NCBI GenBank assembly: GCA_914767715.1
Contig: OU612065.1
Coordinates: 17,422,001 to 17,486,000 of the forward strand
DNA: 64,000 nt
Origin: Membranipora membranacea
Lineage: Eukaryota; Bryozoa; Gymnolaemata; Cheilostomatida; Membraniporidae
Direction: 5' to 3'
The position numbers and the translations under genes were made by a program. Within the stretch, counting starts at the first letter, position 1, and each line of letters opens with the position of its first letter. A model generated the notes under the pieces. It saw only the letters and a list, made by a program, of their open reading frames with translations. It was not told the origin of the DNA and did no database searches. Of the stretch, positions 26,701 to 38,155 are shown in pieces.

Positions 26701-29700
26701 TTTCACCGCATAGCTCCACATTTGTCTACATTACACCTTTTGTTTTAGTTATTTTGGGATAGGAAGATCTGTCATTTGAAAGTCGCATAAATGCTAACTA
26801 TTTACATATTTTTGCAAGGGGCAAGCATTACAACACGTTCCACTGAATGATTAAACTTTAAAACTCTCCTTAAATTTGTTTAGCTATATTGCGAGACCAA
26901 AAAACTTGAGTTACTTGTAACTGAAAGCAAGGCTGTGTCGGCAAAAGTCCTGTTCATTCTAACGAAAGATATTCCTAGAGCACACAAAGGTTTATTTTGA
27001 AACAAAAAAAACAGCGTAACACCTGGTTCAGGAATATTCCGTTTTTTGACACGTATAAACCCAATAAAAGCTTACGAGGATGTTGTTGAAATGTGAGATC
27101 CAAAGCTGGAAAGGTCAATAATTTATTAATAACCTCTCAAAGAACTAATTAATATCGTGGCAGTAAATGAGATTTATGTCTGGTTACATAACAGGGCACT
27201 ATAATCAAGGAAACATTATTGAATGCTGATGTGTGCATTGTACCTTCAGTCAGCAATCCTTCATATCTATGTTATATTTAACAGCTACTGCCATCATCTG
27301 TTGAGTGCATCGTGTTTTTTTATGCATAGTATTAAAAGTGAACAGAAAGCCTCTATTATTGGTGGGTTAACCCTGGTTTGATGGTGTGTAATATACAGTT
27401 ACATCAGGTCAAAACTGTGTGCGAGCTTGGGTTGGAAGCACAAAAAATCAGCTAAAATCAGTTTACAATTTGAGCAGGACTCTCTTTGGCATCCTTTGGG
27501 ATATTCTGTTTTCAGACCTAATTATCAAGGCAGCCCCTAGATTGGCAAACAAAATATTGACTTCCTTCTATGATAGACTCGTTACAGTCCATATTTTACA
27601 TGCTTGCAGCCAATGGTTGAGCTAGACTTTGGCTGTGATATCAATCAAAGCTAGATATTTATAGATTGTGAATCAAGATGTAGATTTGTTATTTTTGTGG
27701 CCCATGACTCACCCAAGCTAATAAAGCAGCATATAGAATGACATGCATGTCATGGCGAATCACATTTACATCTAACACCAGTTTTCCTCAAATGGCTTGA
27801 TAATTACTGCCTATTAGGAAATAGCACTAACAGTTTTTTCCTTGCAATGGCTTTGAAATTAGATAGCTTTTAAAGTTCACTAAGTTTCATCAATTACATT
27901 TAGATGTTTGTGACAAACCCTAAGGGCACTTCTTTGTTTTAGTGGTTCATAGAATCAAAACATACAAACAGAGTTTCGCTTCAGCTCATGTTGACAAAAG
28001 AGTTGCTTATTTTGGTAGCAACTATTTGTTGTTTACATCTGAGAGATTCACAACTGATTTTACATCTATTTTAGAACAGGACCCAACTCTAACCTACCAC
28101 ATACATCTTTCGAGACCCAGCAAAATCAACAGGTATGTTCTCTCGCTTTCTGTGATGTTGTCTTGGGGTTCCAAGCAGTCAAGTTGCAGCAATCATCGTG
28201 TGCCGATATATCTTCAAATCATATGGATACCTAACACTACGATCATGGCGAAATGCACAAACTGCGCCCCTGTGGGCCGGTCGTGTTACTGCTCAGACAG
28301 TGCAATGCAACACTGATTTGTATTAACCCTGCTTGTGTACCACCGTCTGTCCCCTCAGACTCTGATGTACAGAGTAGAGTTTTGAGGAAATTTAGTGTGT
28401 TTTTCTCAAATTATTTTGATGTAAACACTTCAAAATTGTAAGACAAAAAATACTTGGAATTGGGCAATCACTGTGATCTTGCACCACAATTGAGATTAGA
28501 CCAAAAAATATCTGATTACGAGGATTAATTCAAAGTAATTTGTAGGAATTATCAGAATTTAGAGGGTTACGGTGCCAAAAATTATGAGTCACCGTATACG
28601 CAGACTGGAAAAGATAATGAATCTCTGTGGCGAAAATTTCATAAATCTGCATAATAAATCAGTTTAAACCAGTACAAAAAGTGAAATAATTGGGCATTTT
28701 AGCTATTTCCTTTAGCTATTAACAATGTAAATCGTAATGGGTTACTCATGTTTGCTCAGGGAAATTTCTTTGATTTACCATTTAATATGAGAATTTCTTA
28801 TGCGTATTGTGACAACCTCAAGGAGTGGGTTGTGGGTTGGCCGATGGATAAAATGGAAAATTAATAATAGCCCTAATCACTTTGCATCCAGATTAGCTAG
28901 AGTGTTGACATATCTGCATAGCAAGCTCCAGCAGATTTTTTGTTGCCAGTGAAAAATAGTTTTTGTAGCTGCAAGAAGTCTTCAGATTGCAAATACAGTA
29001 TAGCTATTAACCATAGCTATGGCGCTCACAAAGGTTTGTTGAAAGTATAAATGTTATTGAGATGCACTTAGGTTGTTCGTGGAAATTTAAAGGTTAAATT
29101 GATAACAATAAACTTTCTGCGCATCAAAGGAAATACATCACATGCAGAGCTTGGCCAAGAACATTGGTTGCTTACTCAGATTTTCATGCTATGCTCATGG
29201 TATGACTTATACTTAATAGTTTATTGAATATATTATGGTAGGTAGAATGTTTGATGGCAATATTTTGGATGGTTGGGGGTGACATAGCCATTGCGTAAAT
29301 TAGACAAATTTCTTCCTTTCATGTTGAATGCGGCTAATTTGCGAATAAATTGGAATATTATTGGCTAAGAGGTTTATAATCAATTGTATAATGTATAATA
29401 ATTATTACAAGTTTGCAGGTTTTTTCATGTTATATAGTACTCTGCTGCTATGTAAGTGTAGTACAGTGCAATGCGCTGAAGCAAAGTCTTAACTTCTATG
29501 CACCGGCTATACAGTTAAACAGTTATAAGAACCAGTACAAAATTAATTTGGTGTCGCTAGCAGTTATAGTTTGAAGCCGTTCTTGAGCTGGCCAAGAATG
29601 TGTTCGTACAAGAATCCAGGAAACTGCGTCAATTTTTGCCATCTTCCACCCTTTCTAACCAGTCATAAATAGCGTGTATATCTCTAGCTCTTTTATTTAT

Positions 29701-32323
29701 TTCAGAATATGTATAACCAGCCAAGTGGATACACCAAGCAGTACAGCAGTTATAACCCAAATATGTTTAGCACAGGTGCTCCACAAGGTACTGCAATTAG
29801 TCCTCAAGATCAAGTCATGTTAAGTCATATCTCCCACAGCCTGCAGGCTAAACCAATGTACCATCATCCAAACATGGCTGCCGCTGCTGCAATGTCGCAG
29901 CAGCAGTACAACGATATGGGTTCGTAAAGCAGCATGGGGCTGTGTGTTTTGGTGTGGTGGCCTTTGCACTAACAGAACACGTTTAGTTGTTTCCTGTGCA
30001 GCTGTTTGTTTGATAGATGTAGCTTATATCTTACAAATAATGATGATTTATTGGGTCTAGCTTAGTTCTGGTAGCGTGGGAACTTTGTTAAGCTGCTTTC
30101 TTTTCAGCGACAAATGGGATCTTGGGGTCGGTTTGATTTTGAACTTTAATCCAGAAATTTCATTTTAACATCCTAAGACATTAAATGTGTCCTCTGACAT
30201 TAATGTGTTGGTTGTTGGGTTGGGTTCCTAAAAAATCGCAGCTTTTCAATATAATTTGTGCAACCCTATAATAAGCTTGGGTGGGATGTCTGCCTTCCGG
30301 GAGGCAAGCTTACTGTGATGATACACACATAAGTATGTATGAATGCAAGCAGCATTGCACTCAGATTCAATTGGGGAAGTAGTAAATTTACTTACAAGTT
30401 GCTGCATGATTTCAGAGTAGATGGGCATGAAGATGATATTCGCTGAATTGAGTTGCTGATGTTAATCATAAATGCAATATTTGTTAGTTTTAATGTTTAG
30501 TTGGTTTATTGGCTGCCCTTTTATTTAGATTTTATTTTTTCGATTTGATTGCAGTTCAGTTACCCACTTTTGAAGTTATTTTTAGGACTTGTTACTCATC
30601 TTAGTATCTAACCTATCAAAATTAAAGCTGAAAAAGAGACATATCCTCTCAAACCACAGACAAAAATTTGACGTCATTTCCATTACATTTGGCTCATATT
30701 TCATAACTTCATGGTACGGAGTTATCATAAACTTGATGCAGCAAAATACGAGCCATTTTGTAAAACTGCCTTGTGACCTCACAAAGAACACATTGCATAA
30801 CCTTCTTTCATGTTAACAGGTTATTATGCTGAGCCTAACAATCAGCAGCATTATGGTTGGGTACCATCTACTGGCCCAAACAGCGCAGCAGGTAAAAAGT
30901 TCTATCAGCCACATAACTTCAACAAACCAACCCCTGGACCTCTCTCTTATCAACCTAGCAAAAATCCTTACAGGTGAGGACAAAAAAGAGCAAACCGGAT
31001 ATGTATCCATATCTTTGGCTTGTCTAAGTTAATATGTAGTTTACAATATTGACCTGTGATCACTGATCAGAGCCATTTGATATTGGCTGACTAAGCATAC
31101 TTGTCATCAAGCTGCAATGTAGTATTGAGAGTTATATCCCCATTTGACACAAGCTGATAACTCTTGAAAAGTATCAAACTTCCTCATTCAAGCTTGGGGC
31201 TGAATATTGATCTAACTTTTCAGTCTGTTGGGTAACTAATAACAGGCTAGAACATCATGATAATAATCAAATCTATCATTGTGTTATAGTGCCACTGCCT
31301 CCGCAGCCCATTTGCAGTATAACTCTCCACTAGGACTTTACTCTAAAAAGAATGCACAGAATGCTTTGAGTACAGCTGTACCTGGAGACTCAGCCGCTGG
31401 ACAGACAATCAAGTAAGTTCAGTTAGGAGAATTATCTATGCAAAAATACCTCGCTGACTATTAATATTATGGCTCTAAGCATAAGATCGCTAAGACTGAC
31501 CAAGGAATTGTCATTAAGCTGTGACCTCGACTTAAAAAAATATACAACTTGTCCTGTCTTGAATGTGTGTCAAAATAATGTCTTAGTCTTTGTGTACGCT
31601 GTTTGTATTATATTATAAATTCATATCGCATGATCTATCAACACAGGGCTCAGATAAATGCCAAAGCAGCGGCTCGGGCTAACCGTGGATACGCCCCGTC
31701 AGATATTAATAAATCTGTAAAACCTAGGTAATGGTTGCCCTATGGTGTGGCTAGTTTTCAGTTAGACATAGCACAGCCAGCCCTTGATAGCGTTTGGGAT
31801 GACGATCGCGGCCGTAGTCAGTCGTTAACAACCTGCCTACAGCTGCGATCGCCATCCTGAACGCCATTAAGGGCTGGCTGTGAGACATAGTTATAGCTTT
31901 TGAATGGTTGATGTTGATGTATCGATAATGGCAATGAATTATTTGTTATCTACCCTTTATATATTAGATTGAAACAATCAAGAAGAAATTAAATCTCTTG
32001 CAGAAATTATTTTTTGCATGATCTAGTACCTTAGAAATGTGTGTACTGTGAAAAACTACTTGTTGATATCACTATTATTATTACTATTTATATTGCCATC
32101 CTTTTATAGGCTTAGCTCTTACGAAGGAGGAGAGACAAAGGGAGACGTAGTAGACTCCCCAACTCTGCGATATGTGTTGAGAGAGGATCAAGTTAAAGCT
32201 CAAACTGGTCATGCACCAGGTGCTAGCTTTTACAAACAGGTCCGAGAGTACGGACCAGGAAAGGGACCATTGAAAGCTTACAAGGAAACCATCGATGATG
32301 TCGTTCCGTCATCAGATTTTTAG
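23782..32323 (+). CDS. PDZ and ZM-motif protein, Zasp66-like, no LIM domain
   Basis: Eight phase-matched exons: 23782-23883, 26505-26653, 28075-28132, 29706-29919, 30820-30973, 31290-31412, 31647-31727 and 32110-32323 (stop TAG), giving 364 residues. The ATG has A at -3 and G at +4. The N-terminal PDZ domain (about residues 1-84) carries P-W-G-F-R-L-Q-G-G and H-I-L-S-I-N-N, closest to ZASP/PDLIM. Exon 6 carries a ZM motif, Q-Y-N-S-P-L-G-L-Y-S-K-K-N, the alpha-actinin-rod-binding element of ZASP/ALP proteins. The last exon has S-P-T-L-R-Y-V-L-R-E-D. The protein ends without LIM domains, as in insect Zasp66/67. Known members anchor actin filaments at Z-discs or adhesion sites; that role here is inferred. 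Exon 4 has a weak donor (G|GTTCGT) followed in frame by TAA. The head-to-head neighbour is a second PDZ gene with a similar start exon. Confidence 0.88.
31764..31890. mobile_element. 111-bp hAT-like MITE with 8-bp target duplication
   Basis: AGACATAG occurs at 31764-31771 and again at 31883-31890, directly flanking a 111-bp element (31772-31882). The element ends are 38-base inverted repeats starting CACAGCCAGCCCTT, with about five mismatches, so nearly the whole element can fold into a hairpin. It is much more GC-rich than its surroundings and has no coding capacity. An 8-bp target duplication and short terminal inverted repeats fit a non-autonomous hAT-type transposon. It lies in the last intron of the PDZ/ZM gene. 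Confidence 0.88.
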
Positions 32324-32355
32324 ACCTAGCTCAACAGATTAACTGCCGTTAACAT

Positions 32356-32361
32356 AATAAA
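32356..32361 (+). terminator. Candidate poly(A) signal for PDZ/ZM gene (proximal)
   Basis: AATAAA 33 bases after the stop codon. A second AATAAA is at 32946-32951, which would give a longer 3' UTR. Confidence 0.4.
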
Positions 32362-33079
32362 GCACATGGAGAGCGCTCGATTTCGCAGGTCCCAAAAAGG
32401 GATTTCGGTGATAACTAGACAGAGCAAGGACACCAGTGTAAAGTATAAGTGTATTAACGAGAGTGTCACTAAGCTGCCTTGTGAATATTATTTCTGGAGA
32501 GAGATTTGCTCATTTCGCTATGTATTTTACGGGTGGTGCATCATGTATGAAAACAAATGGAAGGTTATTTTTCTAAACTTTGCCGAATTATTCAATCAAA
32601 CTCTATTGTTATGTACGTATTCTAACCTGTAGATTAGCAGTATAAATATTTGAGCCCAAATATGCTTCTTTCCCTAAAGCTGTCTGTCTTGATTTCAAAA
32701 CATACTCTTCAAACATAGTTTGAGTTTGATAGCACCAGTATGTATAAATGTTCTTTACTCATTGTTCTGCTGTATACCATGCATGCTTGGTGGAGTTTGC
32801 TCATTGTCCCTTCCAATCACTATTCCCTTATACCTAACTCGCAAGCCGCCGTCATCGGAATGTGGATCAGCTTTTATTTATTTTCCTAGATTTTCATGTA
32901 TTCTTGTATCTTGTTTTACTGCTAAAGTATGATATATTTCTGACCAATAAAACACAAAAACAGAATCTTATTGTGATATCATGACATCTGTCGGCGGATA
33001 TGCAGTGTTGCCGTGGGCCGATCTAGGCTGAGATGACGGGCCTTCTTCGTACTATGGAAACGCTCATTTCGTCACTAGC

Positions 33080-33334
33080 CAGGGGGGTCTTTCAATTAGA
33101 AAGAGTGATCCTTTACTAAAACAAGTTATCACATCACTATCACATCGCTCAAAATTATCACTCACTTGGTGTTTCAATTAGAGAAAATCGCTCCCAAATC
33201 GCTCACTCAGAATGAATATAGTTCCATCAAGTGACTGAGCGATCTGAAAGCGAGACCCCTAGCAGGTATCGCTCACTCAGTGAGTGAGCGATAATATTGC
33301 GATTCTGGCTGTTTCTAATTGAAAGACCCCCCTG
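33080..33334. mobile_element. 255-bp MITE with 23-bp terminal inverted repeats
   Basis: The left end reads CAGGGGGGTCTTTCAATTAG plus three A, and the right end is its exact reverse complement. The inside is built from repeated GAGCGAT / ATCGCTC words, including a 12-bp-arm hairpin at 33268-33294 (TATCGCTCACTC, loop AGT). No coding capacity. No target duplication could be seen next to the ends, so the insertion is probably old or the superfamily has very short duplications. CAGGGG termini resemble hAT or related DNA transposons. Confidence 0.8.
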
Positions 33335-34959
33335 AATGACTGAGCGGTTAGATGATAGTACTGGATTCGTCAATTTTTTTCGAAAACAGTTTTTTTTAAT
33401 ACTTGATTGGCATAATTTTCATTCTCAAAGAATGTTTTACAATATTAGTCATGAAAAGAAAAATAAAAAAATATACATTAATAGTAGATTGACAGAAAAA
33501 CTATTATCATGTTATCTGAGAAAAATAATATTTGGAAGAATGAAGTTTGAATAAACTGGCGGCTTGAATTTCAGTTTCAGCTTGATTTCTTACCATGCAT
33601 CAAAATAGACAATATTTTCTGGGTAGAATTGAGAAGCGACAATTCTCAACTTGATCTAGATCGAGCTCAAAATACACACAAAAACATAGTGAATATATAT
33701 TAGCCCCAACCAGTGGGCCGTCGGACGGGGGGGGGGCAAGACTCCATTACAAGATTTTTATGTTTAATAAGGTGGGAGGCTGTGACACCAGGGATTAATC
33801 GTGAGAAGAGACACGTGAAAGAGATGATCCGATGCTGCTAGAAGGTAACGGAAGGTGTCAATAAATTCTTATCAGTGACAAATATTTGCTGAGCTAAATA
33901 AAGTGAAAAATGCTGAGCAATAGCATTATAATATTATCATCCTTCAATTTGAGTTCACCATGCGATGTGTGAGGTAAAAAGGGCACCTGCTCATGGAAAC
34001 CACAATACTATTTTTTATCAACTTTTTTAATCAAGTGGATTCTGACAACTATTATAACACTTTATGTAGCATTGCATTGTCAAGGCACAAAAATATATTC
34101 CACCTCCGGACAAAATCAATATTGATAAGACAATTATATTTTACAGTCACCTTGTTTTGTTTCATGGGTCAAGGTTTACCTACAGGATTGAAACTTGAAT
34201 TTGGATTTAAGAACTTAATCCTTGGAGCTAGGTGAACACCAGGTAAATAATGTTTAGCATTTCACAAGTAAATAACATTGTAAGTAACATAAGAGTTTTA
34301 AATTGTTTGAAGTGTAAATACAGGGATATCAGCCCATAGACTTTACTATCTGTTAAAGGCTTAACTTTGGCTGTGTTGTTATGTATTCGAGGCATGAACC
34401 TAGATCTAGTTACACTTTGTCAATAATTTATGAAGACAGCAATAAAAGGCAGCATATGACTTGCGTGCCGTTGTGCTAAAATTCCTTTTAGACTAAATTC
34501 TGAAGAGAATCATTTGGCTTGGGGGCTCGCGGCCCTTTATATTGCAATAATGTATTACCAACTAAAATCAACATTTGTTTAGGGCGACAAATTTCTACAA
34601 ACCTATGGCCTGAGTCTTGCTTGGAGATCTGGATATCAACTGTGCATTGTACGGCTGTCACTTGAGCTGAGCTGGCAGGCTGCATGGGGAGACAAAGTAA
34701 ATACTACCATCTACACACTACAACAAAATCAAGAGGATAGATTTACCACTCCAAGGCAAACTACAATAAACAGTTATAAAAAACCATCAGTTCAAATTAC
34801 TATCTTTTTGTTTAAACTCTTGTTAAGCCTGAGCTTCGGATAACTGGAGAAAAACATACGCTGAATCAAATATTATAACATGAAGGCCGCAAAGTTTTTC
34901 TGATCTAAGGCACTGAATTGTTTCATTTTTGCTGGTGCTACAAATCTCAACACTGCAAT

Positions 34960-37900
34960 ATGGCAACTGTAAGGTTTAGTATCAAGCCTCATTGGTTGTC
35001 AGAAACTGTTGCCGGAATGGAGTCAGCAGGAGCAGCGGGAGGAGCCGCAGAGAAAGATGATAGTAAAGTGAAAGTGCCCAGGGATATAGAGCACAGACAG
35101 AAATGGAAAAGAGCTCTTGTGGATCTTCTTGAGGTAAGAAAATCAAGAGTAGTAGATTACATTCTAAAAAATGTAAATGGTCTACCAAGATATAATGAAA
35201 TACAAACGGCTTCACAATTTCACATCCTATTCCTGACAGTCTTGAAACGCTTGACAATTACTCCTAACCAATTGCATCGATTTGATTTACTCCTATTTCA
35301 ACATAATTCTAACATGATTTCGACGCAGGTTTCAAAGCAGGAGTTGCTTACTCGGCTTTACATAAAGCCGAAGCTGTGTGTTATCTCATGAGAAAACCTG
35401 CGGGTTTTGTTTGAACAGACTAATATCCGATGATGAGTCAATCCCGCTCTCCATCAATCGCCGGCTATACTACTATTGCTCCAAGTGTTTTAACATTGCT
35501 GCAAATGATCTGTGGCAAACAAAATAGTCCATTCAAGGTCGAAGCTTTACTTTTGGTTTGCTGTTCACTTGCTATGGACAGACAACTACTTAAAGCATGA
35601 TCCAACTGTGAGGCAACGCTATGGTCTACCTTTTCTGATTAGGCTAATTAGCAGGGTCATACATTCTATCGTCTCCAATTGATTAAAAACCAGAGTCAAT
35701 TGCACTTATTTTTATTAAAATTAGGCGTGCATAATAAAATCCATCTATCGACAAGGACACCAACCCTTAAAACCCAAACAACACTGATGAATTATTCAAA
35801 GAGCCAATCGTAACTAGCGGTCTTAAAACATCAAACTTTGATTTCATCAACATGAAGAGCTAGAATAAGAAACACCTGAATTTTACACAGGAACGCTCGT
35901 ATCATCACACCTGGTCTTCTAAGACCAAACTCACAAAATTCTAGCTCGTCGATGTTGAGTTTACCAAGAGCTGCTTGGCAATGTCTCTCTTTTGCTTTCA
36001 GAAGATAAAAGTGAATCGGATGGAAAGGAGACTCAGTTTTGAAAACTTGGAAACGTTTCAGAGGTAAGAGAAGCCAATCATTTGGAATATTTTAGACAGT
36101 CAACCTCAGGCGGAATAGAACATCCTAAATCCCATGTGTGAAATTAGATCAATATATTCAACTTGATTGGGGCCAGTCTAGTGGTATCAGGAGTCTCCAT
36201 TGACTAAATTTAAGTTATAAAGTGCTCAAGATATATTCTGCACAAGTTCTAAAAACTTGAAAAACAAAACATACATAATTGACACCTAGGTTTCAAATAA
36301 GACCTGCAAGTATCAAAGACTGGGTTTGCCATGGAGAATGGCATTCCTGTTTGGGTCATGAGAGCACAACTACTACAACTTGAAAATACTCGAGTAAAAC
36401 TTTCCATCTGGATGGATTTACACAGTTTCAAAACATTGAAAATTATTTTCCACTTGTTAGGATCACACCGATTAATATACATATGTAACACATACATCCA
36501 CACGTATACATTATATCTGATAGGAAAACATAAAGTTGCAAACAAGACTGTAAATGATAAGATAAAGCACAAAATTGTGCAACAGACGGTCGTCATCCCC
36601 AGGTAACGTTCCGTCATTAGTGAATTGAAGTGTGGCATGATCACACCTCCTCATCTGGAACTAAGTAAAAGAGTCAGGCATGTATCTAGGACAAAAAGAA
36701 AGACGATCGCGCCATTTACTAGATACTCCAAAACTCGGTGATGATGGGCAGTCAAGACTTTCCAGACTTTCAAAGATCTTCACAATCACAAACAAGGAGT
36801 TAAGTGATTGTGATGAAATAACAGGAATTACTTGCTGTGCCTGCAAACAAACAGCTGCGGCGCGCGGTCTATCTGACAGGTAAGTAACAATCTACATGGG
36901 GCTCCATATACGTCACAAAAGAAACTCACAGTTGTTTATAGTCGTGGTATCATTCTGTGAAAAATCCTGAATGGGTTTTTCTTGCAGGTCTAAAGACAAT
37001 GTATTGATACTGCACAGCAGCGATTTTGGTTGGATGCCCTTCCTGGCACCACTGTTTTCGTACCTTACCAAATACCAATTGAGCTGTGGTCACTACCTTA
37101 TGCTCAGATATCCATCAATTATTCGTAAATTTGACTATTCATTGCACATTGCCAGGAACTACTGCCTGTCACTGTTTTGAATCGCCTGAAGTCTGAGTAA
37201 GGTTTTCATGTGAGCACAGTTGGAGGGCTGCACATAAGTCAGTCGAGAAGTAGATTGGGCCTCTAAATGTATATATGAAGCCATTACATATTTGAATTAC
37301 ATATTTAGTACAAGTTACGGTTTTATGACACCCAATATCTGGCAGGTTAGTATTTGTAATACCAACTAACTAAAAGTTATCTCACCATGATTATTACATC
37401 GAGTTTATGAGCGGAAAACTCCCAAAATCCGATATTGAATTTTTTAATTGGAAGATCCTCTAACGTTGTCGGTTAATCTAGGATTAACTCAAAGATTGAC
37501 AGTTCAATCAACTTAATATCCGAGTTAAGCTTTACCGCCAGATTGAGTTTATTGGGCCTTGTACGTTCACTAGACTGCTCAATTACACAGAGAATTGATT
37601 GCAGGAAATGGCATTATAAGAACTGGGATGTGCGCAGTCCAATTACATAAAATCAGCTAATGGTCATGCATAACTCCAATTACGTATCTAAGGCAGCAAG
37701 GCAGCGTGATTTGTCTATACATTTCAAAGAATTCAAGTACAAACACTTAATAACTAATAATGACAGCAAATTTGGTCTATTGACATTATTATCCAAGTTG
37801 TGAAATAGTCCATTTATTTTGAGTTATAAAAACACACAGCACATTTAGGAAAAGTCAACAGAATCTAAAGCTAATCCTACATGAATCTTACACCAAACTG

Positions 37901-38155
37901 ATAAAGCAAAGAGCGGAGCTGTCAGAGGTTGTGCAGGGTAACTTAAAAGCGGTCAGAAATCATCAATCTCAGCTCGACATTAATCAGACAAGATGGAGGA
38001 GCTGCGAAACAACGACAGAGACATCACGCAAGGAAACTAAAATCTCTCCAAAGAGGATACCAGCAGCTGATAAAATGATATCTAAGGATTCAGCAGATAC
38101 TCCGTCAGTCGACGACGACATTGTAGATGACACAGATTATGGATTTCAAAGGTAG
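34960..38155 (+). CDS. Unrecognised gene, incompletely resolved, alternative last exons possible
   Basis: I do not recognise this protein. Supported pieces: 34960-35133 (ATG in strong context, or ATG at 35017; Ala/Gly-rich, then H-R-Q-K-W-K-R-A-L-V-D-L-L-E); 36002-36063 after a strong acceptor (V-N-R-M-E-R-R-L-S-F-E-N-L-E); about 36690-36879 (R-R-S-R-H-L-L-D-T-P-K-L-G-D-D); and 37849-38155 (L-I-K-Q-R-A-E-L-S-E, then an acidic tail and stop TAG). The second and third pieces do not match in phase, so at least one small exon is missing from my model. The third piece can instead splice at equal phase to 36988-37180, which ends at TGA. The first two pieces are basic and helical in character; the tail is polar and probably disordered. 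AATAAA at 38288-38293 supports the 3' end. It could conceivably be 5' exons of the WD40 gene, but the stop and poly(A) signal argue against that. Confidence 0.45.
36988..37180 (+). CDS. Candidate alternative 3' terminal exon, weakly TIR-like
   Basis: A very good acceptor (tttttcttgcag) precedes a 64-codon open frame whose first base completes the arginine codon left by the exon ending at 36879. It reads D-N-V-L-I-L-H-S-S-D-F-G-W, then L-A-P-L-F-S-Y-L-T-K, and ends at TGA. The start resembles the first strand and helix of TIR-like domains of the BCAP/BANK1 kind (D-x-L-I-x-Y-S-x-D...W...L...L-F). The rest of such a domain is absent. It may be an alternative terminal exon, an exon relic, or chance. 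Confidence 0.3.

Larger units (their letters stand above)
32324..34959. other. Intergenic region downstream of PDZ/ZM gene
   Basis: Contains the 3' UTR of the PDZ/ZM gene with two candidate poly(A) signals and a 255-bp MITE at 33080-33334. The rest is AT-rich with a G run at 33728-33737. No coding exon was recognised. Confidence 0.5.

Noticed and set aside
27942-28316. 124-codon open frame overlapping exon 3 of the PDZ/ZM gene
   Set aside because: The real exon (28075-28132) uses another frame that matches the phases of both neighbours; this frame does not.
36331-36606. 91-codon open frame between two exons of the unrecognised gene
   Set aside because: Frame and splice sites do not fit the neighbouring exons; the second half is AT-rich and reads like intron. 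An exon here is needed to repair phase, but I could not show which bases belong to it.
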